Counted from the stretch's first letter, positions 43,223 to 52,894 are shown. The stretch: 64,000 nt of DNA from Burkholderiaceae bacterium (GCA_024235995.1 JACKLI010000001.1:2790001-2854000); one strand, 5' to 3'. Numbers and translations: made by a program. The notes: generated by a model not told the origin, from the sequence alone.

Positions 43223-44931
43223 AATTTGAAGTACGCGACGTTCCCCCGCGCAGCGCCTGGGCGCTGGAGCAGGCCGGCATCCACCCGCTGCTGGCGCGCC
43301 TGTACGCGGCCCGCGGCGTGCAAGCGGCCGACGAACTGGACCCGGCCCTGGCGCGCCTGCTGCCCCCCGCCGGCCTGAAGGGCACAGCCCAGGCCGCCAC
43401 GCTGCTGGCCGACGCCATCGCCGCCGGCCAGCAGCTGTGCATCGTGGCCGACTACGACTGCGACGGCGCCACCGCCTGCGCCGTCGCCCTGCGCGGACTG
43501 CGCGCGCTGGGCGCCGCGCACGTGGGCTACCTGGTGCCCAACCGCGTGGTCGACGGCTACGGCCTGACGCCGCCCATCGCCGAACGCGTGGCCGCCACCG
43601 GCGCGCAGGTGCTCATCACGGTGGACAACGGCATCGCCAGCGTCGAGGGCGTGGCCCGCGCCCGCGCGCTGGGCCTGAAGGTGCTGGTGACCGACCACCA
43701 CCTGCCTGGTGCCGAGCTGCCGCAGGCGGACGTCATCGTCAACCCCAACCAGCCCGGCTGCGCGTTCGAGAGCAAGGCGCTGGCCGGCGTGGGCGCCATG
43801 TTCTACGTGCTGCTCGCGCTGCGCGCCGAGCTGCGCACACGCGGGGTCTTCACGGCGGCCACACAACCCAAGCTCGATGCCCTGCTCCCCCTGGTCGCCC
43901 TGGGCACCGTGGCCGACGTGGTGCCGCTGGACGCCAACAACCGCCGCCTGGTGGCGCAGGGCCTGCAGCGCATCCGCGCCGGGCAGATGCCCGCGGGCGT
44001 GCAGGCCCTCATCGCGGCGGCCGGACGCGACGCGCGCAAGGCCAGCACCTTCGACTTCGGCTTTGCGCTGGGCCCGCGCATCAACGCCGCCGGCCGCCTG
44101 GCCGACATGACGCTGGGCATCGAGCTGCTGGCCACCGACGACGCCGCGCGCGCCGACGAACTGGCGCGCCAGCTGGACGCCATCAACCGCGAGCGCCGCG
44201 AGATCGAAGGCGGCATGCGCGAGCAGGCCATGCAGATCGCCGAAGGGCTGCTCGACCCCGAGGCCGAGCCCCCGCCAGCGCTGGCCGTGTTCGACCCCGA
44301 CTTCCACGAAGGCGTGGTCGGCATCGTCGCCGCGCGCCTGAAGGACCGCTGGCACCGCCCCACCTTCGTCTTTGCCGCCAGCGGCGCGCCCGGCAAGGAG
44401 CACGAGCTGAAAGGCTCGGGCCGCTCCATCGCCGGCTTTCACCTGCGCGACGCGCTGGATTTGGTGGCCAAGCGCCACCCCGGCGTGCTGCTGCGCTTCG
44501 GCGGCCACGCCATGGCGGCGGGCTGCACCATCGAGCAGGACCAGTTCGACACCTTCGAGCAGGCCCTGCAGCAGGTAGCGGCCGAGTGGCTGGACGCCGC
44601 CACGCTGACCCAGCGCCTGCCCACCGACGGCGCGCTGCCGCGCGAGGCCCGCCGCGCCGACGTGGCGGAGGAGTTGCAGCAGGCTGTGTGGGGCCAGGGC
44701 TTTGCCGCGCCGGTGTTCAGCGAGGAATTGGTGGTGGTGAGCCAGCGCCTTGTGGCCGACAGGCACCTGGCGCTCAAGCTGCGCCACCAGGGCGAGCCGG
44801 TGGACGGTATGTGGTTCGGCCGCACCGAGCCGCTGCCGGCCCGCGCGCACCTGGCGTTTCGGCTGGAGCTGGACGAGTGGCAGGGCCAGCGGCGCGTGCG
44901 CCTGCTGATCGAGGGCGAGACTACGGCCTGA
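43219..44931 (+). CDS. recJ: single-strand DNA exonuclease RecJ
   Basis: 5'-3' exonuclease for recombination and mismatch repair, 570 residues. DHH-family motifs: VADYDCDGATA near residue 76, VDNGIAS, TDHHLPG near residue 157, a later GRLADM and the C-terminal DHHA1 segment GGHAMAAGCTIE. It is coupled to the upstream gene (ATGA). Its 3' end overlaps the facing binding-protein gene by 11 bases. Confidence 0.95.
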   Translation: MKFEVRDVPPRSAWALEQAGIHPLLARLYAARGVQAADELDPALARLLPPAGLKGTAQAATLLADAIAAGQQLCIVADYDCDGATACAVALRGLRALGAAHVGYLVPNRVVDGYGLTPPIAERVAATGAQVLITVDNGIASVEGVARARALGLKVLVTDHHLPGAELPQADVIVNPNQPGCAFESKALAGVGAMFYVLLALRAELRTRGVFTAATQPKLDALLPLVALGTVADVVPLDANNRRLVAQGLQRIRAGQMPAGVQALIAAAGRDARKASTFDFGFALGPRINAAGRLADMTLGIELLATDDAARADELARQLDAINRERREIEGGMREQAMQIAEGLLDPEAEPPPALAVFDPDFHEGVVGIVAARLKDRWHRPTFVFAASGAPGKEHELKGSGRSIAGFHLRDALDLVAKRHPGVLLRFGGHAMAAGCTIEQDQFDTFEQALQQVAAEWLDAATLTQRLPTDGALPREARRADVAEELQQAVWGQGFAAPVFSEELVVVSQRLVADRHLALKLRHQGEPVDGMWFGRTEPLPARAHLAFRLELDEWQGQRRVRLLIEGETTA

Positions 44932-46198
44932 GCATCTTGCAGGTGCTCGGCATCGCCGCCTGTGCCGCACCGATCTCGCGCACCACGCGAAAGCCGTAGC
45001 CCGAGCCCTCCACGTCGAAGGGCACGCCGGGCGCGCCCTGGCGCTCCATCACGCCCACCACCAGCGGCTGCTGGAACTGGTGGTCCTCGGCGCGCATGCG
45101 GCCACGCCGCCCGGCCAGGCTGACGTCGGCGTGCTCCAGCTGGCGCGCCACGGCCAGCGCGTCGGCACTGCCGGCGCGCCCGATGGCCTGCGCCAGCGCC
45201 TCGATCATGAGCTGCATGCGCAGGTGCACGTAGTCGTCGCGCGGGTCGGGAAAGCGCTGGCGAAAGGCCTGGTAGAAGGCCGCGCTCTCGGGCGTGGGCA
45301 CGTTGGGCAGCCAGTCGGCCACGGCCACCACCTTGCCCACGCCGGCTTCGCCGATGGCGGCCGGCGCGCCCAGCGCGTTGCCGTAGAAGGTGTAGAAGCG
45401 CCCGTCAAAGCCCACCTCGCGTGCGGCCTTGACCAGCAGGGTCAGGTCGTTCCCCCAGTTGCCCGTCAGCACGGCCTGCGCGCCGCTGGCCTTGATCTTG
45501 GCGGCGTAGGGCAAAAAGTCCTTCACGCGGCCCACGGGGTGCAACTCATCGCCGACGATGGCCACGTCCGGGCGCTGCTGGCCCAGCTGGCGCCGGGCCT
45601 CGCGCAGCACGGCCTGGCCGAAGCTGTAGTCCTGCCCGATCAGGTAGATGCTCTTCAAGGCCTGGTCCTCGCGGATCACGCTCATCAGCGCGGCCATGCG
45701 CATGTCGGCATGGGCGTCGAAGCGAAAGTGCCAGAAGCTGCACAGCTCGTTGGTCAGTATGGGATCGACCGCCGAGTAGTTGAGAAACACCACGCGCCGC
45801 CCGGGCTCGCGCTGGTTGTGCTTGTTGATGGCGTCGATCAGCACGGCCGCCACGGCCGACGAATTGCCCTGCAGGACGATACGGCAGCCCTTGTCGATGG
45901 CCGCGCGCAGCATGGCCAGCGACTCCTCGGTCTGGCCCTTGTTGTCAAAGCGCTCCAGCGCCAGCAGCCGCGGGCCTGCGGCGGTCTTGACGCCGCCGCG
46001 CGCGTTCACGCGCTCGATGGCCCAGGCCAGGTTGCGCGCCACGGCCTCGCCGGTGTTGGCGAAGTTGCCGCTGAGCGATTCGATCAGCGCCAGGCGGATG
46101 GGCTCGCCGGCGGCGCCGGCCTGGGCCCAGGCAGCGGGCGCCGCCAGGCCTGCAAGGGTGGCGCCCAGCAGGGTACGCCGTGAAAAGCGTTCAATCAT
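44921..46198 (-). CDS. ABC substrate-binding protein of the branched-chain amino acid type
   Basis: 425 residues. Signal peptide with a paired arginine (MIERFSRRTLLGATLAGLAA, cut near AWAQ), then a Leu/Ile/Val-binding fold: IRLALIESLSGNFANTGEAV, VFLNYSAVDPILTNELCSFW, GNWGNDLTLL. No transporter genes are nearby, so it is an orphan periplasmic protein in this window. The ligand is unknown. Confidence 0.87.
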   Translation of the reverse strand: MIERFSRRTLLGATLAGLAAPAAWAQAGAAGEPIRLALIESLSGNFANTGEAVARNLAWAIERVNARGGVKTAAGPRLLALERFDNKGQTEESLAMLRAAIDKGCRIVLQGNSSAVAAVLIDAINKHNQREPGRRVVFLNYSAVDPILTNELCSFWHFRFDAHADMRMAALMSVIREDQALKSIYLIGQDYSFGQAVLREARRQLGQQRPDVAIVGDELHPVGRVKDFLPYAAKIKASGAQAVLTGNWGNDLTLLVKAAREVGFDGRFYTFYGNALGAPAAIGEAGVGKVVAVADWLPNVPTPESAAFYQAFRQRFPDPRDDYVHLRMQLMIEALAQAIGRAGSADALAVARQLEHADVSLAGRRGRMRAEDHQFQQPLVVGVMERQGAPGVPFDVEGSGYGFRVVREIGAAQAAMPSTCKMLRP

Positions 46199-46222
46199 GT
46201 CAAATCCTGGGAAAGTGAAACG

Positions 46223-46801
46223 TCAGCTGGGCCGCACCGCGCGCGGCGGCGCGGCCAGGCTCATGCCGCCCAGGTATTCGCCCATCAGGTTGAACAGGCG
46301 CTCGTACACCTCGGCCGTCGACACCGTCTCGCTGGCGATCTTGACCATGGAATCCATGCTGCCTTCCAGCGGCAGCGACAGCGAGCCGATGCCGCCCACG
46401 CCCAGCGAGGCCGACTCCTTGACCTTGCGCACCACGTACTGGTCCTTGAGCGCGCTGGCAAAGGCCACGCTGGCCAGCTGGCCCAGCCCCTCGGGCGCGC
46501 AGACGACGCGAAACTCCAGCTGCACATGGTGCTCGACGTCGGGTTGGAAGTATTTGCGCGCCGTCACCTCCTGGCCCGATGCGGCCGTCACCACGTAGCC
46601 CTGGCTCAGCAGCGCGCGGCGCGCGGCCTCGCAGGTGCGCTCGGCCGGAGCGGCGAAGTGGCGCGAGTGGGTGGTGGAATTAAACGCCTCGGGCTGGTAG
46701 CCGATCAGCGGCGCCGGCGGGGTGTTCAGCGTGGAGCAGGCGCCGAGCGCCAGCACCGCGCCCACGAGGGCTAGGCGACGAATGGTTTGCAACAACACCA
46801 T
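46223..46801 (-). CDS. DUF2242-type lipoprotein
   Basis: 192 residues. Lipobox LGAC around residue 21 (LVGAVLALGAC) predicts a lipid-anchored envelope protein. The body has AERTCEAARRALLSQGYVV and FRVVCAPEG with two cysteines and a C-terminal YERLFNLMGEYL; I recognise DUF2242. Function unknown. Confidence 0.8.
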   Translation of the reverse strand: MVLLQTIRRLALVGAVLALGACSTLNTPPAPLIGYQPEAFNSTTHSRHFAAPAERTCEAARRALLSQGYVVTAASGQEVTARKYFQPDVEHHVQLEFRVVCAPEGLGQLASVAFASALKDQYVVRKVKESASLGVGGIGSLSLPLEGSMDSMVKIASETVSTAEVYERLFNLMGEYLGGMSLAAPPRAVRPS

Positions 46802-46861
46802 GGCGGCAGGGCAAGAGCGAAAAAACCGCCCATCCTACTCTGTCCGGTCACCCGGTTGGGT

Positions 46862-47911
46862 TCAGATTGGGTTCAATTCATCCAGCGGCCAGCGCGGCCG
46901 CACGTCGAAGGCGTAGTCGCGGCTGGGCTGCGCGGCGCCGGCCTGCAGGCGCATGGCGGCGGCCAGGGCGATCATGGCGCCGTTGTCGGTGCACAGGGCC
47001 AGCTCGGGGTAATGCACGCGCACGCCCCGCCGGGCGCAGGCGCGGTTCAGGTCGGCGCGCAGCTGCTGGTTGGCGCCCACGCCGCCCGCCACCACCAGGC
47101 GATCCAGGCCGGTCGCGTCCAGCGCCTTGAGCGACTTCTTGACCAGCACCTCGACGATGGCCGCCTGCGTGCTGGCCGCCAGGTCGGCACGCGGCTGCTC
47201 GCAGGGCAGGCCCTCCAGCTTGCGCGCCTGCGTGAGCACCGCCGTCTTGAGGCCGGCAAACGAGAAATTCAGATCGCCGCTGTGCAGCAGCGGGCGTGGC
47301 AGCGCGTAGGCCGTGGCGTCGCCAAAGTCGGCCAGCCGCGCCAGCGCCGGCCCGCCCGGGTAGCCCAGGCCCAGCAGCTTGGCCGACTTGTCGAAGGCCT
47401 CGCCGGCGGCGTCGTCGATGGTTTCGCCGAGCAACCGGTAGCGCCCCACGCCATCCACGCGCATCAGCTGCGTGTGGCCGCCACTGACCAGCAGGGCGAC
47501 AAAGGGAAACTCGGGCGGATCGGCGCCGAGAAAGGGCGACAGCAAATGCCCCTCCAGGTGGTGCACGCCCAGCACCGGGCGATCGAGCGCCGCCGCCAGC
47601 GCGCAGGCCACGCCCGCGCCCACCAGCAATGCGCCGGCCAGTCCCGGCCCGCGCGTGAAGGCCACCACGTCCACCTCGGCCAAACCGCGGCCCGACTGCG
47701 CCAGCACCTCGTGGGTCAGCGGCAGCACCCGGCGGATGTGGTCGCGGCTGGCCAGCTCGGGCACCACGCCGCCGTAATCGGCATGCATCGCCACCTGGGA
47801 ATGCAGGGCCTGGGCCAGCAGGCGCGGCGGCGCGCCGCCCTCCCGCGTCTGCACCAGCGCCACACCCGTTTCGTCGCAGGACGACTCGAACCCCAAGACC
47901 AGCCAAGACAT
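46862..47911 (-). CDS. tsaD: tRNA N6-adenosine threonylcarbamoyltransferase
   Basis: 349 residues. Transfers threonylcarbamoyl to A37 of ANN-reading tRNAs with TsaB/TsaE. ASKHA fold; GFESSCDETGVAL at the start, metal histidines in HHLEGH near residue 111, LVSGGHTQL, and GGVGANQQLR near residue 277. The ATG at 47911 gives the normal N-terminus; the frame is open far upstream only as a shadow. rpsU, a common neighbour of tsaD, is 6 kb away. Confidence 0.95.
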   Translation of the reverse strand: MSWLVLGFESSCDETGVALVQTREGGAPPRLLAQALHSQVAMHADYGGVVPELASRDHIRRVLPLTHEVLAQSGRGLAEVDVVAFTRGPGLAGALLVGAGVACALAAALDRPVLGVHHLEGHLLSPFLGADPPEFPFVALLVSGGHTQLMRVDGVGRYRLLGETIDDAAGEAFDKSAKLLGLGYPGGPALARLADFGDATAYALPRPLLHSGDLNFSFAGLKTAVLTQARKLEGLPCEQPRADLAASTQAAIVEVLVKKSLKALDATGLDRLVVAGGVGANQQLRADLNRACARRGVRVHYPELALCTDNGAMIALAAAMRLQAGAAQPSRDYAFDVRPRWPLDELNPI

Positions 47912-47952
47912 GCGGGCGATTATCCCCGCCTGGCGCCAAGTCTGACGCCAGG

Positions 47953-48393
47953 TCAGCTCATGTTGCCGGCGATGTAGCTCTCCAACTGGGCGATGTGGAA
48001 GCGCTGCTCCTCGAGCTGGGCGTTGACCAGGTCGCCGATGGACACCAGGCCGACCACGCCGCCGGCGTCGACCACGGGCAGGTGGCGCACGCGCGCCTTG
48101 GTCATGATGCCCATGCATTCCTGCACCGTCTGGCGCGGGCCGACGGTGTACAGGCGCGAGGTCATCACGTCGGCCAGCAGGGTGTCGGCCGAGGATTGGC
48201 CCTTGAGCGCGATCTTGCGCGCGTAGTCGCGCTCGGTGAAGATGCCCAGCAGGGCCTCGCCCTGCATGATCAGCACGGCGCCGATCTCGCGCTCGGCCAG
48301 CAGCTTGAGCGCGTCCAGCACCGTGGCGGTGGGTGGCAGCGAGGCCAGTGGGGCCTGCTTCTTGGACTTCAGAACGTGGACGATGGGGGTCAT
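47953..48393 (-). CDS. tandem CBS-domain protein
   Basis: 146 residues with two CBS motifs (ATVLDALKLLAEREIGAVLI and QTVQECMGIMTKARVRHLPV), a likely sensor of adenine nucleotides. ATG 48393 has GGAGG 7 bases upstream; an in-frame upstream start is less likely. Small stand-alone CBS proteins are often stress- or redox-linked, but no role is shown here. Confidence 0.88.
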   Translation of the reverse strand: MTPIVHVLKSKKQAPLASLPPTATVLDALKLLAEREIGAVLIMQGEALLGIFTERDYARKIALKGQSSADTLLADVMTSRLYTVGPRQTVQECMGIMTKARVRHLPVVDAGGVVGLVSIGDLVNAQLEEQRFHIAQLESYIAGNMS

Positions 48394-48474
48394 GGCGGTC
48401 ACCTCCGGGAAAAGACGCACTTCGCTCGCCATCGTGCCAGAAGCCGCGCCGCGATGCCAGTGTCTTTGGCGGGT

Positions 48475-50775
48475 TCAGAAATCCATCACCAGCGACACGT
48501 AGGCACTGCGCCCCGGCTGGGTGTAGGCGTCGCGGACCGGCGAGCTGCCGGCCACGCCGTAGACGCTGGGCCACAGCCAGTACTTGCGGTCGGTCAGGTT
48601 GCGCACGCCCACGTTCAGGCGCACGTCCTTGCGCGGGCGCCACTGCACGCCCACGTCCAGCGTGGTGGCCGCCGGCGTGGCGAACTGGGTGCCGGCGCGC
48701 GCCGCCATGATGGCCTCGCTGTCGATGTCCCTGGCCTTCTTGGCGGCGTGGTGGCGCAGGTCGGCCGAAAAGCCCCACTGGGCGGTGTCGTACCGCAGGC
48801 CCAGCGCCAGCAGCGCCGGGGCGATCGAGTTGATGGGCTTGCCGCTGTCGCTGTTGGTGCCACGCGCCATGCCGAAGGCAAAGGTGTTGAGCAGGCGCCC
48901 GCCGGCCACCCGGCCCCAGTCGTAGCGGCCCTTGACCTCGAAGCCGTGGATGCGCGCGCGCGGGATGTTGACGGACTGGAACTGCCGCTCGTTGCCGACT
49001 TCGCGCACGAACTCGGCGTCCACGATCAGGTTGGAATAGCGGTTGGTGAAGGCCGCCACGTCCAGGCTCAGGTTCTCCATCCGGCCGCGCACGCCCACCT
49101 CGAAGCCACGGCTCTTCTCGGGCTTGAGGTTGGGGTTGGGCTGGATCACCACGCGCGTGTTGGGCGGTGCCAGGTACTCGAACTGGTCGTTGAGCTGGCC
49201 GGCCTCGGGCGGACGAAAGCCCGCGGCGTACTGGCCGTACACGCTCCAGGCCGGCGTGGCGCGGTAGAGCACCCCCAGCTTGGGCGACGCCGCCGAGCCC
49301 GACAGCGACTTGCCCGGCACCTTGGACGGCGGGAAGTAGCCCTCCTGGCTGGTCACGTCGACGGCAAAGCGGTCCAGCCGCAGCCCGGGCGTGAGCGACC
49401 AGTCGCCGACCACCGATTCGTCCTGCAGGTACAGCGCCGCCGAGGTCTCGCGCGTGTCCGGAAAGCGCTTGAACGGAAACGTCTCGGGCGGCAGCGGCGC
49501 CACGCCGTCGTACAAATTGCGGATGTTGCTGCGCACGTAGTCGGCGCCATAGGTCAGGCGGTGCGTCCAGTCGCCGTGGCGCAGCAGCTTCTCGGCCCGT
49601 GCGCCCGCCTGCCAGGCGCGCTCGCCGTAGAAGTTGTCGCGCACGCGGTGCGTGCCGCTGAACAGGTCGCTCTCGCCCACGCGGCGCGAGTCGGTGCGCT
49701 GCACGCCGACGATGGTGCGCAGCTGGTCGGCCCAGGCCGTGCCCAGCTCGTAGCGCGCGTCCCAGCTCAGGCGATCGCGCGTGCCCTGGTAGCGGCTGTC
49801 CTCGTTCAGCACGTCGCCCGGCTTGGACGGCTGCACCGCGCGGCTGGACAGCAGGTCCACCGTCGAGTTGCGCTCGGTGCGCTCGAGCGTGAGGACGTGG
49901 CGCTGCGCGCTGTTCGGCTGCACCACCAGCTTGCCCAGCACGGCGGTGTCGCCGTCGTGCTGGGGGTTGGCCGTGGTGCGGTTGGCGTTGGGCTGGTCGT
50001 TGCGGCCCATGGTCTGCAACTCGTGCGAGGTGCGCCGGTTGGCGCTCAGCAGCCACTGCACGCTGTCGCTGGCCCGGCCGGCCACGGTGCCGGCCAGCGA
50101 GTAGCCGTTGTCGTCCTCGCTCCAGCCCGTCGCGACGCGCCCGCCCACCGCCTTGGTGGGCTTGCCGCTTTCGTCCAGCAGGAAATCCAGCGGGTCGTAG
50201 GTGACGAAGTTGACCACGCCGGCCATGCCGTCGGAGCCGTACAGGGCCGAGGCCGGGCCGCGGATCACCTCGATGCGCTTGAACTGCTCCAGCGACAGGT
50301 ATTCGCGATCGAAGATGGCCGAGCGCGACACGTAGCTGCGCGGCAGGCGCACGCCGTCCACCGTCATCAGCACCCGGTTGCCGCCCAGGCCGCGGATGTT
50401 GATGCCGGTGTTGCCGTCGCGCGCGAAGGACGACGAGGCCGCGCCCACCGCCAGCCGCGCCGGCGCGTCGCGCACCGAGACGTTGGGCAAATCCTGCAGC
50501 GCCTCGCCCAGGGTGCGGCCCTGCTCGCCGCCCTTGGCGTCGGTGTCGATCACGTCGTGCGACAGCGGCAGCACGTCGCGCGTGGCGTAGTCGCCCTCGT
50601 CACGCACCTGCCTGACCACCACCTCGCCCAGGCTCGGCGCGGCGGCTGGGCGGTCGGTGCCTGGCACCTGGGCCGTGGCCATGGACGCGCAGGCCAGGGC
50701 CACGCAGGCGCCCAGAACGGGACGCGCCCAGATGGACGCCGGGAAATGATGGGGAAAGCGAGGGTCGCAACGCAT
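48475..50775 (-). CDS. TonB-dependent receptor of the haem/haemoglobin type
   Basis: Outer-membrane receptor of 766 residues. Signal peptide ending in ASMATAQ, plug domain with NIRGLGGNRVLMTVDGVRLP and VEVIRGP-like IEVIRGPASALYGSDGMAG, then a beta-barrel. The haem-receptor boxes can be seen: FRPP (FRAP box variant) in GFRPPEAGQLND and NPNLKPEKS. The C-terminus is VSLVMDF, ending in Phe. It is divergent from nirS, so both may be controlled from the shared 240-bp gap. Whether it takes haem or another ligand is not decided by sequence. Confidence 0.88.
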   Translation of the reverse strand: MRCDPRFPHHFPASIWARPVLGACVALACASMATAQVPGTDRPAAAPSLGEVVVRQVRDEGDYATRDVLPLSHDVIDTDAKGGEQGRTLGEALQDLPNVSVRDAPARLAVGAASSSFARDGNTGINIRGLGGNRVLMTVDGVRLPRSYVSRSAIFDREYLSLEQFKRIEVIRGPASALYGSDGMAGVVNFVTYDPLDFLLDESGKPTKAVGGRVATGWSEDDNGYSLAGTVAGRASDSVQWLLSANRRTSHELQTMGRNDQPNANRTTANPQHDGDTAVLGKLVVQPNSAQRHVLTLERTERNSTVDLLSSRAVQPSKPGDVLNEDSRYQGTRDRLSWDARYELGTAWADQLRTIVGVQRTDSRRVGESDLFSGTHRVRDNFYGERAWQAGARAEKLLRHGDWTHRLTYGADYVRSNIRNLYDGVAPLPPETFPFKRFPDTRETSAALYLQDESVVGDWSLTPGLRLDRFAVDVTSQEGYFPPSKVPGKSLSGSAASPKLGVLYRATPAWSVYGQYAAGFRPPEAGQLNDQFEYLAPPNTRVVIQPNPNLKPEKSRGFEVGVRGRMENLSLDVAAFTNRYSNLIVDAEFVREVGNERQFQSVNIPRARIHGFEVKGRYDWGRVAGGRLLNTFAFGMARGTNSDSGKPINSIAPALLALGLRYDTAQWGFSADLRHHAAKKARDIDSEAIMAARAGTQFATPAATTLDVGVQWRPRKDVRLNVGVRNLTDRKYWLWPSVYGVAGSSPVRDAYTQPGRSAYVSLVMDF

Positions 50776-50877
50776 GGATCGAAACAGCAAAAGGATGGGA
50801 ATGCCCGCCGCGCTCTGTGGCTGGCTAGCCGATTATTCAGTCGAATGCGTCGGTAAAAACCCCAATCCGATGCCGCA

Positions 50878-50891
50878 TTGCTTTACATCAA
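50878..50891 (+). promoter_or_regulatory. FNR/Dnr-type binding site before nirS
   Basis: TTGCTTTACATCAA fits the CRP/FNR-type consensus TTGAT-N4-ATCAA with one mismatch. The centre is 42 bases before position 50926, and an AATAAT box at 50914-50919 lies where a -10 is expected for a class II promoter. Denitrification genes are classically switched this way by oxygen limitation and nitric oxide. Site predicted by sequence only. Confidence 0.75.
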
Positions 50892-51017
50892 CTTTGCCCC
50901 TGCCGAGCGTCCGAATAATGTGGAAAAGCCCGTCGCAACCCATCGCCACCGCCCTCGACGGGCAACCTTCCAACAGGGTTTGGACCATGGGCGGCGGCGA
51001 CATCAAGGAGTTGATTC

Positions 51018-52760
51018 ATGAGAACCCGCAAGCTGGCGAGCCTCGTGGCCCTGGCCGTGTCTTCCCTGGCGCTCGGCGCCATGGCCCAACAAGCGGGCGA
51101 GCCCGCCAAGCCCGACAGCCCCACCACCTCGACCAAGAGCCCGCAGGCTCAGTACGAGTCCGCGCCCTACGCGGCCGGGGCGGAGCTGCACCAGACCTCC
51201 AACCCCAAGGCGCCCAAGATGACGCAGGAGGAGTTCGACCGCGCGCGCCAGATCTACTTCGAGCGCTGCGCCGGCTGCCACGGCGTGCTGCGCAAGGGTG
51301 CCACCGGCAAGCCGCTGACGCCCGACATCACGGTCGAAAAGGGCACCGAATACCTCAAGGTCTTCATCGGCTACGGCTCGCCCGCCGGCATGCCCAACTG
51401 GCTGACCTCGGGCGAGTTCGACGAGAAAACGGTCGACCTGATGGCGCGCTACGTGCAGCAAGACCCTCCCACGCCGCCCGAGTTCTCGCTGGCGGACATG
51501 GAGAAGTCGCGCAAGGAGTACATCCCGGTCGCCAAGCGCCCGACCAAGAAGATGAACAACTACAACCTCAACAACCTCTTCTCCGTCACCCTGCGTGACG
51601 CGGGCGAGGTGGCGTTGATCGACGGCGACACCAAGAAGATCATCAACATCATCAAGACCGGCTACGCGGTGCACATCTCGCGCCTGTCGGCCTCGGGGCG
51701 CTACCTGTACGTGATCGGCCGCGACGCGCGCCTGAACCTGATCGACCTGTGGATGGAAAAGCCCGACAACGTGGCCGAGATGAAGGTCGGCCTGGAGGCG
51801 CGCTCGGTCGAGACCAGCAAGTTCAAGGGCTGGGAAGACAAGATCGCCATTGCCGGCACCTACTGGCCGCCCCAGTTCGTGCTGATGGACGGCGACACGC
51901 TCAAGCCGCGCAAGATCGTGGCGACCCGCGGCATGACGGTGGACAACGAGTACCACCCCGAGCCGCGCGTGGCCGCCATCGTGGCCAGCCACCAGAAGCC
52001 CGAGTTCCTGGTCAACGCCAAGGAGACGGGCAAGATCTGGATGGTGGACTACACCGACCTGACCAACCTGAAGCTCAAGCAGCTGGACGCCGCCAAGTTC
52101 CTGCACGACGGCGGTTTCGACAGCACGCGCCGCTACTTCCTCACCGCCGCCAACTCGTCCAACAAGATCGCGGTGGTGGACACCAAGGAAGACAAGATGG
52201 CCGCGCTGATCGAAGTCGGCAAGATCCCGCACCCGGGCCGCGGCGCCAACTTCATCCATCCCAAGTTCGGTCCGGTGTGGGCCACCTCGGGCCTGGGTGA
52301 CGAGAGCATCGCCGTCATCGGCACCGACCCCAAGGGCCACAAGGCCAATGCCTGGAAGGTGGTCGAGTCGCTCAAGGGCCAGGGCGGCGGTTCGCTGTTC
52401 ATCAAGACGCACCCCAAGTCCAGCAACCTGTGGGTGGACACCACGCTCAACCCCGACGCCAAGATCAGCCAGAGCGTGGCCGTGTTCGACATCAAGGACC
52501 TGTCCAAGCCGCCGCAGATCGTCGACGTGGCTGCCTGCGCGGGCCTGAAGGACGACGGCGCCAAGCGCGTGGTGCAGCCCGAGTACAACCAGAAGGGCGA
52601 CGAGGTCTGGTTCTCGGTGTGGAGCGCCAAGGACAAGGAGTCCGCCATCGTGGTGGTCGACGACAAGACCCGCACCTGCAAGGCGACGATCAAGGACGCG
52701 AAGCTGGTCACCCCGACCGGCAAGTTCAACGTCTACAACACCCAGCACGACGTCTATTGA
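51018..52760 (+). CDS. nirS: cytochrome cd1 nitrite reductase
   Basis: Periplasmic enzyme, 580 residues, reducing nitrite to nitric oxide in denitrification. Signal peptide to about residue 23 (AMAQ), c-type haem site CAGCH with C84, C87 and H88, and a d1 propeller with the classic strings VHISRLSASGRYLYVIGRDA, YHPEPRVAAIVAS and HPGRGANFIHP. AAGGAG lies 7 bases before the ATG. None of the d1-haem synthesis or nirM/nirC genes is adjacent; only a propeller protein 12 kb away could be related. Confidence 0.97.
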   Translation: MRTRKLASLVALAVSSLALGAMAQQAGEPAKPDSPTTSTKSPQAQYESAPYAAGAELHQTSNPKAPKMTQEEFDRARQIYFERCAGCHGVLRKGATGKPLTPDITVEKGTEYLKVFIGYGSPAGMPNWLTSGEFDEKTVDLMARYVQQDPPTPPEFSLADMEKSRKEYIPVAKRPTKKMNNYNLNNLFSVTLRDAGEVALIDGDTKKIINIIKTGYAVHISRLSASGRYLYVIGRDARLNLIDLWMEKPDNVAEMKVGLEARSVETSKFKGWEDKIAIAGTYWPPQFVLMDGDTLKPRKIVATRGMTVDNEYHPEPRVAAIVASHQKPEFLVNAKETGKIWMVDYTDLTNLKLKQLDAAKFLHDGGFDSTRRYFLTAANSSNKIAVVDTKEDKMAALIEVGKIPHPGRGANFIHPKFGPVWATSGLGDESIAVIGTDPKGHKANAWKVVESLKGQGGGSLFIKTHPKSSNLWVDTTLNPDAKISQSVAVFDIKDLSKPPQIVDVAACAGLKDDGAKRVVQPEYNQKGDEVWFSVWSAKDKESAIVVVDDKTRTCKATIKDAKLVTPTGKFNVYNTQHDVY

Positions 52761-52810
52761 CGCCAGGAGGCCAGGGCTGCGCCCCCGCGCAACCCTGGGC
52801 CCTTCTCCCA

Positions 52811-52842
52811 ACGGCCGCCGGCTCACCCCGGCGGCCGTTTTT
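52811..52842 (+). terminator. rho-independent terminator of nirS
   Basis: Perfect 11-bp stem, ACGGCCGCCGG (52811-52821) and CCGGCGGCCGT (52828-52838), loop CTCACC, followed by TTTTT. It lies 51 bases after the nirS stop. Confidence 0.9.
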
Positions 52843-52894
52843 CATTGGCCGTCCGCATGCGATCATCGGCGCATGAAATCCCCCAGCGCAACGC

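Noticed and set aside
46862..50056. 1064-codon frame upstream of and including tsaD
   Set aside because: Only the last 349 codons are TsaD. The rest is antisense to nothing recognisable and lies over the CBS and TonB receptor genes in another frame.
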